Origin: Thiofaba sp039822285
GTDB taxonomy: Bacteria; Pseudomonadota; Gammaproteobacteria; Halothiobacillales; Halothiobacillaceae
Reading direction: 5' to 3'
NCBI RefSeq assembly: GCF_039822285.1
Contig: NZ_JBAJEY010000002.1
Location: forward strand, 62,001 to 126,000
Length of the DNA: 64,000 bases
Notes under the pieces: model-generated
Seen by the model: the letters and a program-made list of their open reading frames with translations, nothing else
Told to the model about the DNA's origin: nothing
Databases searched by the model: none
Position numbers and translations under genes: made by a program
Part shown: positions 26,426 to 34,688 of the stretch, piece after piece
Layout of the letters: each line of letters begins with the position of its first letter
Position numbering within the stretch: position 1 is the stretch's first letter

Positions 26426-27337
26426 ATGCTCCGCATCCTCACCCTCAATGTGAATGGCATCCGCTCCGCCGCGAGCAAGGGCTTCTTCGACTGGCTGCCC
26501 GCCCAGCAGGCCGACATCGTCTGCCTGCAGGAGCTCAAGGCCCAGGTCGATCAGCTCACCGACCCCGTCTTCTGGCCCGAGGGCTACCACTGCTACTACG
26601 AGCCCGCCGAGCGCAAGGGCTACAGCGGGGTGGGGCTGTACGCCCGGCGCGAGCCGGATGACGTGATCGCAGGCTTCGGGGTGGAGGAGTTCGACCGCGA
26701 GGGGCGCTACCTGGAGGCGCGGTTTGGCCGGCTGAGCGTGGTGAGCCTCTACCTGCCCTCCGGCTCAGCCGGGCCGGAGCGCCAGGCCAGCAAGGACCGC
26801 TTCCTCGAAGCCTTCCCGGCCAAGCTGCGCGAGCTGAAAGCGGCCGGTCGCAGCGTCATCCTGTGCGGCGACTGGAACATCGCCCACAAGCCGATCGACC
26901 TGAAGAACTGGCGCGGCAACCAGAAGAACTCGGGCTTCCTGCCGCATGAGCGCGCCTGGCTGGACGAGCTCTACGACAAGGAAGGCTGGGTGGATGCCTT
27001 CCGGGTGGTCAATCAGGAGGCCGAGCAGTACACCTGGTGGTCCAACCGCGGCCAGGCCTGGGCCAAGAACGTGGGCTGGCGGATCGACTATCAGGTCGTC
27101 ACGCCGGACCTCGCGGACAAGGTCCTGGCGGCCTCGGTGTGGAAGGAGACACGCTTCTCGGACCATGCCCCGCTGATCATGGATTACGATCTGCCAGGGC
27201 TTGCGGCGGAACCCCCCCTAGTTTCCGCCCTTCGGGTCTTGCCATGCGGCGAGCCAACGCCGTTCCAGACGGCATTGTTGAGGCCTGACGGCAGGTCGCA
27301 GACGGGTTGCGAGCTGCAGCCCGGAAGGCTCAAATGA
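26426..27337 (+). CDS. xthA: Exodeoxyribonuclease III (AP endonuclease) with repeat-derived tail
   Basis: 303 residues. ExoIII motifs are complete: TLNVNGIRSA, CLQELKA, GDWNIAHKPIDLKN, WRIDYQVVTP and the terminal SDHAPLIMDYDL. It repairs abasic sites and 3' blocks in DNA. Family members normally end just after this last block (about 255-260 residues); here the frame continues for about 45 residues through a dispersed palindromic repeat (27221-27280) and stops at 27337, overlapping the convergent roadblock gene by 8 bp. The tail has no recognisable domain and is probably neutral. Confidence 0.93.
   Translation: MLRILTLNVNGIRSAASKGFFDWLPAQQADIVCLQELKAQVDQLTDPVFWPEGYHCYYEPAERKGYSGVGLYARREPDDVIAGFGVEEFDREGRYLEARFGRLSVVSLYLPSGSAGPERQASKDRFLEAFPAKLRELKAAGRSVILCGDWNIAHKPIDLKNWRGNQKNSGFLPHERAWLDELYDKEGWVDAFRVVNQEAEQYTWWSNRGQAWAKNVGWRIDYQVVTPDLADKVLAASVWKETRFSDHAPLIMDYDLPGLAAEPPLVSALRVLPCGEPTPFQTALLRPDGRSQTGCELQPGRLK
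27221..27280 (+). repeat. Dispersed palindromic repeat, copy B (translated)
   Basis: Aligns with the minus strand of 547-604 over about 58 bases with roughly ten mismatches. It shares the TTCCGCCCTTCGGGT core, a GCC..GGCGA hairpin and a CGCCGT..GACGGC hairpin. It encodes most of the extra C-terminal tail of XthA. Confidence 0.6.
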
Positions 27338-27692
27338 CCCCAGCGACGGCCTCGGCGGCCCGTTTCACGTCGAGGAAGATCAGGCCCAGCTTGGCCTGCG
27401 GCTTGGCCAGTACGGTCAGCACCGCATCCTCCCCAGCGTGGGTCATCAGGATGTAGCCCCTATCCCCCTTGATCAGCACCTGCTCCAGACCACCGCGGGC
27501 CAGCTCCTTCGCCGTGCGGTCCCCCAGGGAGAGCAGCGCCGCGCTCATCGCGCCCACCCGGTCCTCGTCCATGCCCGCAGGCAGCAGGGCGGCCATCATC
27601 AGGCCGTCGGTGGAGACAATGGCGGAGGCCTCGATGTCGGCCGAGGAGCCATTCAGCTCGGAGAGAATGGAAGTCAGCATGTCAGCACGCAT
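27330..27692 (-). CDS. Roadblock/LC7 domain protein, copy 1
   Basis: 120 residues forming a single roadblock/LC7 domain (MglB-like). The ASAIVSTDGLMMAALLP beta-hairpin and the GYILMTHAGEDAVLTVLA strand pair are typical of the fold. Family members dimerise and often act on small Ras-like GTPases (MglA) or as signalling scaffolds; no GTPase gene is in the window. It differs from the copy at 28510-28872 at only three residues (A39S, A115S, G118K). It is preceded by AAGGAAA and lies 36 bp after the protoglobin gene, in one apparent operon. Confidence 0.88.
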   Translation of the reverse strand: MRADMLTSILSELNGSSADIEASAIVSTDGLMMAALLPAGMDEDRVGAMSAALLSLGDRTAKELARGGLEQVLIKGDRGYILMTHAGEDAVLTVLAKPQAKLGLIFLDVKRAAEAVAGVI

Positions 27693-27728
27693 GGGCGTTT
27701 CCTTGTTCCTTGAAATGGCTTCTTCGCC

Positions 27729-28306
27729 TCAAGCGGCCGCGGCGCGCACGGCGCCGATCACGCTGTCGATCTTGGTCATCACCAGGCGGTCGATCAGGAC
27801 CGGCTTCATCCCGGTGGACTCGCCCAGGATGTCGATGAAGCTCTGCAGATAGCTCTCGACGATCAGCGCCTGCACGGTCGCGGCCAGCCGCTGCAGGCTG
27901 CACATCACCTGCCCCGCCTCCGCGGCCCCCATCCTGTGCGCGAGGGCAGTCGAGATGTGCGCGAGGATGTGCGACCACATGGCGATCACCATGGGGTTCT
28001 TGCCCTGCGCTTGATGTGCACCAGTCCGACGAAGGCCTGCCAGGAGAAGAAGTCGCTGTCATGCGGTCCCTCGCAGGTGCGCCGCCACCAGTCCGCCAGG
28101 GACGCGGCGCGTGCGTCCATCTCGTCCGGATGGAAGATCTCCGCCGTCGCCGGATGGGCCAGCACGGTCCGGTAGAAGGACTCCACCAGCCCCTGCCCCA
28201 TCTCGAGCAGCAAGTCCTTGTTGGCGGTGACGACCGCGCTGTCGGCGTCGGTGAACCGGGTGTGCGGCGGCATCTGGGCCAGGATGCTCTCAACCATGTC
28301 TTTCAT
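27729..28306 (-). pseudogene. Protoglobin-like heme sensor, interrupted by a -1 frameshift
   Basis: Two adjacent frames make one globin: 28306-28009 gives 100 residues with a protoglobin helical core and proximal His97 (AFVGLVHIKR); after a frame change near 28008 the second frame continues with KNPMVIAMWSHIL and runs to the stop at 27729. Inserting one C (CGC-CAG-GGC in place of CGCAGGGC) restores an ORF of about 192 residues, the usual single-domain protoglobin size, reading KRQGKNPM across the join. It may be a recent loss, a sequencing error or a real frameshift. Protoglobins bind O2, CO and NO. The gene lies between two nearly identical roadblock genes, suggesting a gas-sensing role. Confidence 0.72.
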
Positions 28307-28361
28307 GATCCCCTCTCTTCCTTTCTGAGGTTGTCGCCAAGCAGGCCTTGACGATACTCAC

Positions 28362-28417
28362 ACCATGATCATGGTTTTTCAATCGCATATTTATTGATGC
28401 GGACATAACTTATGTCC
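28362..28417 (-). promoter_or_regulatory. Two perfect palindromes in the promoter region of the globin-roadblock genes
   Basis: ACCATGATCATGGT (28362-28375) and GGACATAA-C-TTATGTCC (28401-28417) are perfect dyads in an AT-rich stretch of the otherwise GC-rich 203-bp gap (28307-28509) between roadblock copy 2 and the protoglobin. The second is also flanked by GATGC/GCATC. They look like regulator operators; the regulator is unknown. Confidence 0.5.
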
Positions 28418-28509
28418 ATTGCATCTGTAAGTGATTCGATGGCCTAGAAGTACCGCGACACGGACGACTTCTTCCTGAAGCCGCCCTTCCGCGAAATGCG
28501 TGAAGACGC

Positions 28510-28872
28510 TCAAATGACCTTGGCGACGGACTCGGCGGCCCGTTTCACGTCGAGGAAGATCAGGCCCAGCTTGGCCTGCGGCTTGGCCAGTACGGTCAGC
28601 ACCGCGTCCTCCCCAGCATGGGTCATCAGGATGTAGCCCCTATCTCCCTTGATCAGCACTTGCTCCAGACCGCCGCGGGCCAGCTCCTTCGCCGTGCGGT
28701 CCCCCAGGGAGAGCAGCGCCGCGCTCATCGCCCCCACCCGGTCCTCGTCCATGCCGGAAGGCAGCAGGGCGGCCATCATCAGGCCGTCGGTGGAGACAAT
28801 GGCGGAGGCCTCAATGTCGGCCGAGGAGCCATTCAGCTCGGAGAGAATGGAAGTCAGCATGTCAGCACGCAT
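28510..28872 (-). CDS. Roadblock/LC7 domain protein, copy 2
   Basis: 120 residues, 117 identical to the copy at 27330-27692; the nucleotide match is also near-perfect, so the pair reflects recent duplication or gene conversion. It is a single MglB-like roadblock domain with no transmembrane or extra segments. AAGGAG precedes ATG 28872. It lies 17 bp after the PAS gene and is probably co-transcribed with it, whereas copy 1 follows the protoglobin. It may serve as a dimerising adaptor linking the PAS and globin sensors to an unlinked GTPase or effector, which is inference. Confidence 0.88.
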   Translation of the reverse strand: MRADMLTSILSELNGSSADIEASAIVSTDGLMMAALLPSGMDEDRVGAMSAALLSLGDRTAKELARGGLEQVLIKGDRGYILMTHAGEDAVLTVLAKPQAKLGLIFLDVKRAAESVAKVI

Positions 28873-28889
28873 GGCAAAGCTCCTTCGAA

Positions 28890-29327
28890 TCAAAGGGTCA
28901 TCAGTCGGCCAATCAGTTTCTCGCTCATGCCGAGTTGCCGGATCAGGTTCTCCGCCACGCGAGAGACGTTCTGCGCGACCTTGAGCACCTTGACCACCTG
29001 GCCCTGGGCATCGAGCAGTGGGGCATATTCGGCATAGAGAAAGATCTCGCTGCCATCCTTGCGGATGCGGCGGAAGGTGCCGTGTTGGCGCTCGCCCTGC
29101 CCCAAGGCCGCCCAGAAGTCGGCATAGGCGGGGGATTGGGCGTACTTTGGCTCGCAGAAGAGGCGATGGTGCTGACCCTGGATCTCTTCCAGACCATACC
29201 CCATGGCCTCCAGAAAGATGGGGTTGGCCTCCAGGACCTCGCCGGCAGGGTTGAAGAGGATGACGGCGAACATCCGCTCCACGCTCGCCCAGGCCTGGGT
29301 CAGATCATCGGCACTCAGGTGTTTCAT
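28890..29327 (-). CDS. Stand-alone PAS domain protein
   Basis: 145 residues made of one PAS domain plus a short C-terminal helix. The EANPIFLEAMGYGLEEIQGQHHRLFC segment and the FRRIRKDGSEIFLYAEYAPLLDAQGQVVKVLKVAQNVS block match the PAS of redox/energy-sensing chemoreceptors (Aer- and BdlA-like). No output domain is attached. ATG 29327 follows GGAGAG. It is the first gene of a PAS-roadblock unit upstream of the protoglobin-roadblock unit, so its partner may be the roadblock protein. Cofactor (FAD, heme or none) cannot be read from the sequence. Confidence 0.82.
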   Translation of the reverse strand: MKHLSADDLTQAWASVERMFAVILFNPAGEVLEANPIFLEAMGYGLEEIQGQHHRLFCEPKYAQSPAYADFWAALGQGERQHGTFRRIRKDGSEIFLYAEYAPLLDAQGQVVKVLKVAQNVSRVAENLIRQLGMSEKLIGRLMTL

Positions 29328-29437
29328 CGGGGCTCTCCAAATATTCGTATTCGAGAGCCTAGAGCTTCCTGAGCGATCAGACGAATGCATTTTTCTTTGC
29401 CCATCCATCAGCCTGGGAGGATGGTTCGGGGCAAGGA

Positions 29438-30712
29438 TCAAGCCGTCCTTTCGAGCACGGCGGCAAAAAAACCGTCCGTCCCGTGCCTTGCCGGGTCGAG
29501 CCTGAGAAGCGCCTCCACCCCCGGTACTTCGATCCCCTGCGCGTGAAGGATCGCCTGCGCGGGCTGCAGGGCAAACTCGGGATGGCGGGCGAGAAACTGC
29601 TCGATGATGCGCTCGTTCTCCTCGGGCAGGATGGAGCAGGTGGCATAGACGATGCGCCCGCCCGGCTTGAGCAGGCGGACGCTGCCCTCCAAGAGCTCGA
29701 GCTGGGTGCGGTTGAGTGCCTCAAGGTCGAGCGGCCGCCACTTGAGGTCCGGGTTGCGGCGCCAGGTGCCGGTGCCGGAACAGGGGGCGTCGATCAGGAT
29801 GCGGTCGAAGGTGCCCTTGGCGCGCTTGAGGTGGATATCGCTCATGCCGGAAATCGGCAGCGGGCGCACGTTGGACAGCCCCGCACGGCGCATGCGCGGG
29901 GTCAGCTTGTCCAGCCGGTGGGCCGAGATGTCGGTGGCCATGAGGCTGCCCTTGCTCTGCATGAGGGCGCCGAGCTGGAGGGTCTTGCCACCCGCGCCGG
30001 CGCACAGGTCGAGGACGCGCTCGCCGGGCCTGGGGTCGACCAGGTGGCCGACCAGCTGGCTGGCCTCGTCCTGCAGCTCGAACAGCCCCTCCTTGAAGGC
30101 CGGCAGATTGAACAGCGGGCGGCGATCCATCCTGCGCAGGCCGTGCGGGGCGTAGGGCGTGGGTTCGGTCGGCAGACCGAGTTCGTCCAGCGTGTGCTGG
30201 AGGGTTGCGCGATCGGTCTTGAGCACGTTGACGCGCAGATCGACCGGCGCGGGCTGGTTCATGGCGGCCATGAGCTGCAGCAGCCCCGCCTCGCCATAGA
30301 CGGGCAGCAGGCGCTCGGCCAGCGCATCCGGCAGGTTGCCGCGCACGGCGAGCGGGGCGTCCTTGTCGCTTCTGGCCTGCAAACGATCGAGGGTATCGGC
30401 GGCCTGGCCTTGACCTAGCCACTTGAGGACGAAGTCACGTTCGGCCCAGCCCTGGTCGAGCAAAAAGCCGGCGACCAGGTGGTTCCACTGGCTTTCATTC
30501 ACCTTCATCCACCACGCCAGGCTGCGACGGCTACGCAGTACACCGTACACGCTCTCCGCCACCACGCCGCGGTCACGCGCCCCCATCTGCGGGCGCTGGC
30601 GGAAGTGGTGATGGATGACCTGGTCAGCCGGCAGACGGCCTTTTGCGATCTCCTCGAGGATCTCCACCGCAAGGGCGAAGTGGTGGTAGCGGGCGCGAAA
30701 GACTGAACTCAT
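29438..30712 (-). CDS. RsmB/NOP-family rRNA m5C methyltransferase
   Basis: 424 residues. SAM-binding LDLCAGAGGKTLQL, first catalytic Cys in DAPCSGTGTWRRNPD, and second Cys in YATCSILPEENE. These define the class I RsmB/RsmF/NOP2 m5C RNA methyltransferases. The N-terminal half differs from E. coli RsmB (no clear NusB-like domain), so it is probably a paralogue with rRNA specificity not yet fixed. ATG 30712 is chosen on homology of MSSVFRARYHHF; the ribosome-binding site is weak. Confidence 0.87.
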   Translation of the reverse strand: MSSVFRARYHHFALAVEILEEIAKGRLPADQVIHHHFRQRPQMGARDRGVVAESVYGVLRSRRSLAWWMKVNESQWNHLVAGFLLDQGWAERDFVLKWLGQGQAADTLDRLQARSDKDAPLAVRGNLPDALAERLLPVYGEAGLLQLMAAMNQPAPVDLRVNVLKTDRATLQHTLDELGLPTEPTPYAPHGLRRMDRRPLFNLPAFKEGLFELQDEASQLVGHLVDPRPGERVLDLCAGAGGKTLQLGALMQSKGSLMATDISAHRLDKLTPRMRRAGLSNVRPLPISGMSDIHLKRAKGTFDRILIDAPCSGTGTWRRNPDLKWRPLDLEALNRTQLELLEGSVRLLKPGGRIVYATCSILPEENERIIEQFLARHPEFALQPAQAILHAQGIEVPGVEALLRLDPARHGTDGFFAAVLERTA

Positions 30713-30799
30713 ATGGAAAATCCCATCAATGAAAATGGCCCGCTGGGTACGGGCCTTGAGCAGGTCAAGGGAACGGCTGGAAAGGGCATCGCGAAAAAC

Positions 30800-30913
30800 G
30801 GAACGTGGCACGTTCCCTCCCCCCTGGCGGGGGAGGGTTAGGGAGAGGGGGCTGTCGTTTCAAGGCCTCACCACCCTCTCCCCCAGCCCCTCCCCCGTCA
30901 AGGGGGAGGGGGG
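30800..30913. repeat. GC palindrome cluster between rsmB-like gene and opgD
   Basis: Contains GGAACGTG-G-CACGTTCC (30800-30816), a CCCTCCCCCC..GGGGGAGGG hairpin (30815-30837) and a CCCCTCCCCC..GGGGGAGGGG hairpin (about 30888-30911). The latter two belong to the CCCTCTCCC-type family that also borders the hrpA insertion. They fill most of the 243-bp gap. Confidence 0.65.
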
Positions 30914-30955
30914 CCACCATGGGCCACTGCCCGCGGCGCACCCCCGACCTGGGCT

Positions 30956-32539
30956 TTACGGGTGGTACTGGTACAGCCAGGTCTCGGTGATTGGCTTGCC
31001 GTCGAGCTCCAGATGGCAGCGCAGCTCGACCGGCTCATGGCCGTCCACGGTGATGTCGAACTCCGAGCGCCAGCGCGGGGTGTACCAGATGGCCTCGCTG
31101 CGGGTGAGCGAGACCTGCCCGCGCGAGGCGGAGACCACCACGGTCGGGCGCACGCCCCAGGGGATGGTCTTGAGGATCTCGCCATCCCACTCGATGACGA
31201 TCTTCTTGGCATTGGCCGGGCGCTCCTTGCCGAATTCGCCACCGCGGCCCATGCGCAGGGCGACGGCGCGGGCGAGATCCTTCTTCGGGAAGTAGGGCGT
31301 GTCGGCCAGCCAGTGCAGGCGGTACTGGAAGCTGAAGCTGGTGCCAGCGCGGGCGGGCTTTTCCGGCACCCAGAACACGCCGATGTTGTCGTAGATCTCA
31401 TCATCCGTGGGGATCTCGACCAGCTGCACGCGGCCCTTCCCCCAGTCGCCGATCGGCTCGACCCAAGTGGTGGGGCGCTTGTCGTAGTTCACACCGTCAA
31501 GGTAATGCTCATAGTTGCGATCGCGCTGGGCCAGGCCAAAGCCACGCGGGTTCTCGTCCATGAACGAGGAGAACATGATGCGGGTGGGGTTGTTGAGCGG
31601 CCGCACCAGGTGCTCCCCCGCGCCATTCCACATCACCAGGGTGTCGGAGTCGTGCACCTCCGGACGCCAGTCGTGAGAGTGGGCGGCGGGGTATTCGGCA
31701 TACCAGAACATGGAGGTGAGCGGGGCGATGCCGAGGCGCTCCACGTCCTTGCGCAGGAAGATGTGATTCTCGATGTCCATCACCACGCCGCTGGTACGAT
31801 GCAGGGCGAAACGGTAGGCCCCGGTGATGGAGGGGCCATCGAGCAGGGCATAGACGATCACCGGGTCGCCCTCGCGCAGGGCCGGCTCGAACCAGAAGGA
31901 GCGGAAATCCGGGAATTCCTCCGGCTCGGCGGCGCCGACGTTGAGGGCGATGCCGCGCGCGGACATGCCAACCTGACCAAGCTCGCCCACGGCGCGGAAA
32001 TAGGCGCCGCCCTGAAAGGTGGCCCAGGGCTCCTGCTTGGTCCAGTCACCGATGCGGCGCGATTCCTGCACCCAGAAACCGGCGATGGCGGATTCGCCCG
32101 GACGGATGTCGTTCATCGGGCTCTGCGGGCCGAAGCTGAAGTAGTCCGGCTGGTAGATGATCTCGCGCGCCTGGCCGTTGTCCACCGCGAACATGCGCAC
32201 GGTCTTCTGGAAGTAGTAGCCGACCGGGCGGAAGGTGATGGGGTAGACGGAGGGGCCGTCCTTCCACAGGGCACGGTCGTTCTTGAATTTGATCTTGCCC
32301 TGCTCGTCGTAGTCGATCTTCTTGACCGCCTCGGGATTCGGGCGGGCCGGCTCCTTGTAGGGCTGGCCGGCCATGTCCTTGGCCATCTTGATCAGCATGT
32401 CGAAGTCGAACGGCTTAGCCTCGCCGAACTTGAGGCCGGCGGCATCAAGAGCAGCGCGCGCCTCAGGGCCGATCAGGCCCCAAAGCGGCAGGCTGCTCAA
32501 GGCGGCAAGGAAGCTGCGGCGGGAAGTATCCACGGACAT
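30956..32539 (-). CDS. opgD: Periplasmic glucan biosynthesis protein OpgD/OpgG family
   Basis: 527 residues. A Tat signal (SRRSFLAALSSL, cleavage near ARA) favours OpgD, which is Tat-exported, over Sec-exported OpgG. The body has MdoG/OpgG signatures (GYYFQKTVRMFAVD, FGPQSPMNDIRPGESAIAGFW, FRLHWL-like QYRLHWLADTP). The family helps make osmoregulated periplasmic beta-glucans; E. coli OpgD has beta-1,2-glucanase activity. No opgH glucosyltransferase is in the window. ATG 32539 follows GGAG; ATG 32551 is an alternative. Confidence 0.9.
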   Translation of the reverse strand: MSVDTSRRSFLAALSSLPLWGLIGPEARAALDAAGLKFGEAKPFDFDMLIKMAKDMAGQPYKEPARPNPEAVKKIDYDEQGKIKFKNDRALWKDGPSVYPITFRPVGYYFQKTVRMFAVDNGQAREIIYQPDYFSFGPQSPMNDIRPGESAIAGFWVQESRRIGDWTKQEPWATFQGGAYFRAVGELGQVGMSARGIALNVGAAEPEEFPDFRSFWFEPALREGDPVIVYALLDGPSITGAYRFALHRTSGVVMDIENHIFLRKDVERLGIAPLTSMFWYAEYPAAHSHDWRPEVHDSDTLVMWNGAGEHLVRPLNNPTRIMFSSFMDENPRGFGLAQRDRNYEHYLDGVNYDKRPTTWVEPIGDWGKGRVQLVEIPTDDEIYDNIGVFWVPEKPARAGTSFSFQYRLHWLADTPYFPKKDLARAVALRMGRGGEFGKERPANAKKIVIEWDGEILKTIPWGVRPTVVVSASRGQVSLTRSEAIWYTPRWRSEFDITVDGHEPVELRCHLELDGKPITETWLYQYHP

Positions 32540-32602
32540 GCGGGGCTCCATAGGAAGTTTGTGGCAGGTCGACTGAGGATTGTACGTCGAATAGTGCGGG
32601 AG

Positions 32603-33739
32603 TCAGTCACCCAACTGCTGCCGCATCGCGTGGAAGCGCGCAAGATGCACCGCCTGGCGCCGGTTGCCCCAGCGGCCCGGCTCGACCTCGAACACCCCGA
32701 CGAAGGGTGTGCCGCACTGTCGGCACCGGCCGCCCGCATCCAGGTTCCACGCGGTGATCGCGTAGCCGTCACGGCCGATGAGGGTGGCCCCGCAGTGGTG
32801 GCAATAGGTGGCCTGACCTTCGGGGTCGCGGATATTGCCGGTGAAGACATAGCGCATTCCCGCGTCCATGGCGATGCTGCGCGCGCGCTTGAGGGTCGCG
32901 GGCGGGGTCGGCGGGCGGTCGAGCATGCGGTAGTCCGGGTGGAAGGCGGAGAAGTGCCAGGGCACCTCCGGCCCGAGCTCCGTCACCATCCACTGGGCCA
33001 TGGCGTGCAGCTCCTCGTCCGAGTCGTTCAGGCCGGGGATGAGCAGGGTGGTGACCTCCAGCCACACGCCGGTCTCGTGGCGGATGTAGCGCAGGGTGTC
33101 GAGCACGGGCTGAAGATGAGCCCCGGTGTGCTTCTTGTAGGTCTCCTCGGAAAACGACTTGAGATCGACATTGGCGGCGTCCATCCAGGCGTAGAACTCG
33201 GCGCGCGGCGCAGGACAGACGTAACCCGCGGTCACGGCCACGTTCTTCAGCCCACGCGCGCGGCAGGCCTTCGCCACGTCGATGGCGTACTCGTGAAAGA
33301 TCACCGGGTCGTTGTAGGTGTAGGCGACGCTGCGACAGCCGGTGCGCAGGGCGGCCTCGGCGATGGTCTCGGGGCTCGCCTGATCCAGCAGGCGGTCAGT
33401 CTGCCGCGACTTGCTGATGTCCCAGTTCTGGCAATAGCCGCAGGCGAGGTTGCAGCCCGCCGTGCCAAAGGAGAGCACCGGCGTACCCGGCAGGAAGTGG
33501 GCAAGCGGCTTTTTCTCGATCGGGTCGATGACAAAGCCGCTGGAACGCCCGTAGGTGGTGAGGACGACCTGGTCCGCCACGCGGGCGCGCACGAAGCACA
33601 GGCCGCGCTGGCCCTCGTGCAGCTTGCAGAAGCGCGGGCACAGGTCGCACTGGATGCGCCCATCGTCCAGGCGGTGCCAGTACTGGGTCGGCACCACGTC
33701 GGGATCGGCGAGGGAGAGGTGTTCGGCTTCGCGGGTCAT
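32603..33739 (-). CDS. amrS: AmmeMemoRadiSam system radical SAM enzyme
   Basis: 378 residues. The radical SAM cluster motif is CNLACGYCQNW (CX3CX2C) near residue 95. An N-terminal Cys cluster (CDLCPRFCKLHEGQRGLC) and a C-terminal pair of CxxC motifs (YCHHCGAT, CRQCGTPF) suggest further metal sites. The protein matches the AmmeMemoRadiSam/PflA-like family found with Memo and AMMECR1 genes. The reaction is unknown. It is divergent from the PEBP-Memo-AMMECR1 genes at 33.9-36.0 kb and shares a 120-bp promoter region with them. Confidence 0.9.
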   Translation of the reverse strand: MTREAEHLSLADPDVVPTQYWHRLDDGRIQCDLCPRFCKLHEGQRGLCFVRARVADQVVLTTYGRSSGFVIDPIEKKPLAHFLPGTPVLSFGTAGCNLACGYCQNWDISKSRQTDRLLDQASPETIAEAALRTGCRSVAYTYNDPVIFHEYAIDVAKACRARGLKNVAVTAGYVCPAPRAEFYAWMDAANVDLKSFSEETYKKHTGAHLQPVLDTLRYIRHETGVWLEVTTLLIPGLNDSDEELHAMAQWMVTELGPEVPWHFSAFHPDYRMLDRPPTPPATLKRARSIAMDAGMRYVFTGNIRDPEGQATYCHHCGATLIGRDGYAITAWNLDAGGRCRQCGTPFVGVFEVEPGRWGNRRQAVHLARFHAMRQQLGD

Positions 33740-33859
33740 GAGGAAGAGTGGAGGGGATGTCCCTACTACATAGACGCCCCCCGTTCGCTATTCAACCCGC
33801 CCATCGGCACGCGAGGCTGCTATGTTCTGGTGTAAAGAGCGGCCGCCCCAAGAGGAGCC

Positions 33860-34324
33860 ATGCCCATGGAGATTCGATCCCCTGCCTTCGCCAACCATGG
33901 CGCGATCCCGCGCGCCTTTACCTGCGACGGGAGCGACCATTCGCCACCACTCGAATGGAGCGGCCTGCCTGACGGGACGCAGAGCCTCGCCCTGATCGTC
34001 GACGACCCGGATGCCCCGGACCCCGCCGCCCCCACCCGGACCTGGGTGCACTGGATCCTCTACAACCTGCCGCCCGGGACGACCGGCCTCGCCGAGGGCA
34101 TCTGCACCCTGCCACCCGGCACCCTCGGCGGGCTGAACGACTGGCGGCGTACCGGCTACGGCGGCCCCTGCCCCCCCGTTGGCCGCCACATCTATTTCCA
34201 CAAGCTGTATGCCCTGGACTGCCTGCTACCGGACCTTAGCCTGCCCACCAAGGCGGCCCTCGAACACGCCATGGCCGGCCATGTCTTGGCGCAGGCCGAG
34301 CTGGTGGGTACCTACAAGCGCTGA
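33860..34324 (+). CDS. YbhB/YbcL-family PEBP (Raf kinase inhibitor-like) protein
   Basis: 154 residues. PEBP signature: FTCDGSDHSPPLEWSGLPDGTQSLALIVDDPDAP followed by WVHWILYNLP and GYGGPCPP..RHIYFHKLYALD, giving the conserved DPDxP and GxRHxY-type ligand pocket. Bacterial PEBPs bind anionic or phospholipid-like ligands and their roles are mostly unknown. GAGGAG precedes ATG 33860. It sits inside the AmmeMemoRadiSam locus, between the radical SAM gene and memo. Confidence 0.9.
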   Translation: MPMEIRSPAFANHGAIPRAFTCDGSDHSPPLEWSGLPDGTQSLALIVDDPDAPDPAAPTRTWVHWILYNLPPGTTGLAEGICTLPPGTLGGLNDWRRTGYGGPCPPVGRHIYFHKLYALDCLLPDLSLPTKAALEHAMAGHVLAQAELVGTYKR

Positions 34325-34353
34325 GGGTCCGGGAACGGACCGGGAGGATGCAT

Positions 34354-34623
34354 ATGCTCTTGGGCATGGTTGAACTGGCCTGCGCGCGTGAGGCCGCGCG
34401 GGAGGTGCTGGAAACCCTCCGCCTGGATGACTACCTGTTCGAAGTCGAACCCAGCGAGGCCGGCTGGCGGGTGCGCATCGAGTGCGCCATCCCCCAAGGA
34501 TGGGAAGCGGTGGAGATCGAGGTCGACGCCGATACCCTCGTCGCCAGCCGCAACGACAGCGCCCTGCGCCGCATGCTCGTCGAGGCGTGGCGGCCCCGGC
34601 TGGCACACTGCAAGCTCGGCTAG
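34354..34623 (+). CDS. Hypothetical 89-residue protein
   Basis: Small acidic protein with a central alternating beta-type stretch (DYLFEVEPSEAGWRVRIECAI, then WEAVEIEVDADTLVA) and a C-terminal basic helix (SALRRMLVEAWRPRL). No domain is recognised. GGGAGG at 34342-34347 spaces best to ATG 34354; ATG 34348 is possible but lies directly on the ribosome-binding site. Its position between the PEBP gene and memo, on the same strand, suggests membership of the same operon. Confidence 0.6.
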   Translation: MLLGMVELACAREAAREVLETLRLDDYLFEVEPSEAGWRVRIECAIPQGWEAVEIEVDADTLVASRNDSALRRMLVEAWRPRLAHCKLG

Positions 34624-34688
34624 GCGGGCTTTAAAACCCGGCAGGCAGCCTCCAGCTTGTGGGCATTCAACCCTCGAAGGGTCTCGCC

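Noticed and set aside
30962..33835. 957-codon plus-strand ORF
   Set aside because: It is antisense to opgD and the radical SAM gene, whose motifs are clear; high GC keeps the opposite frame open.
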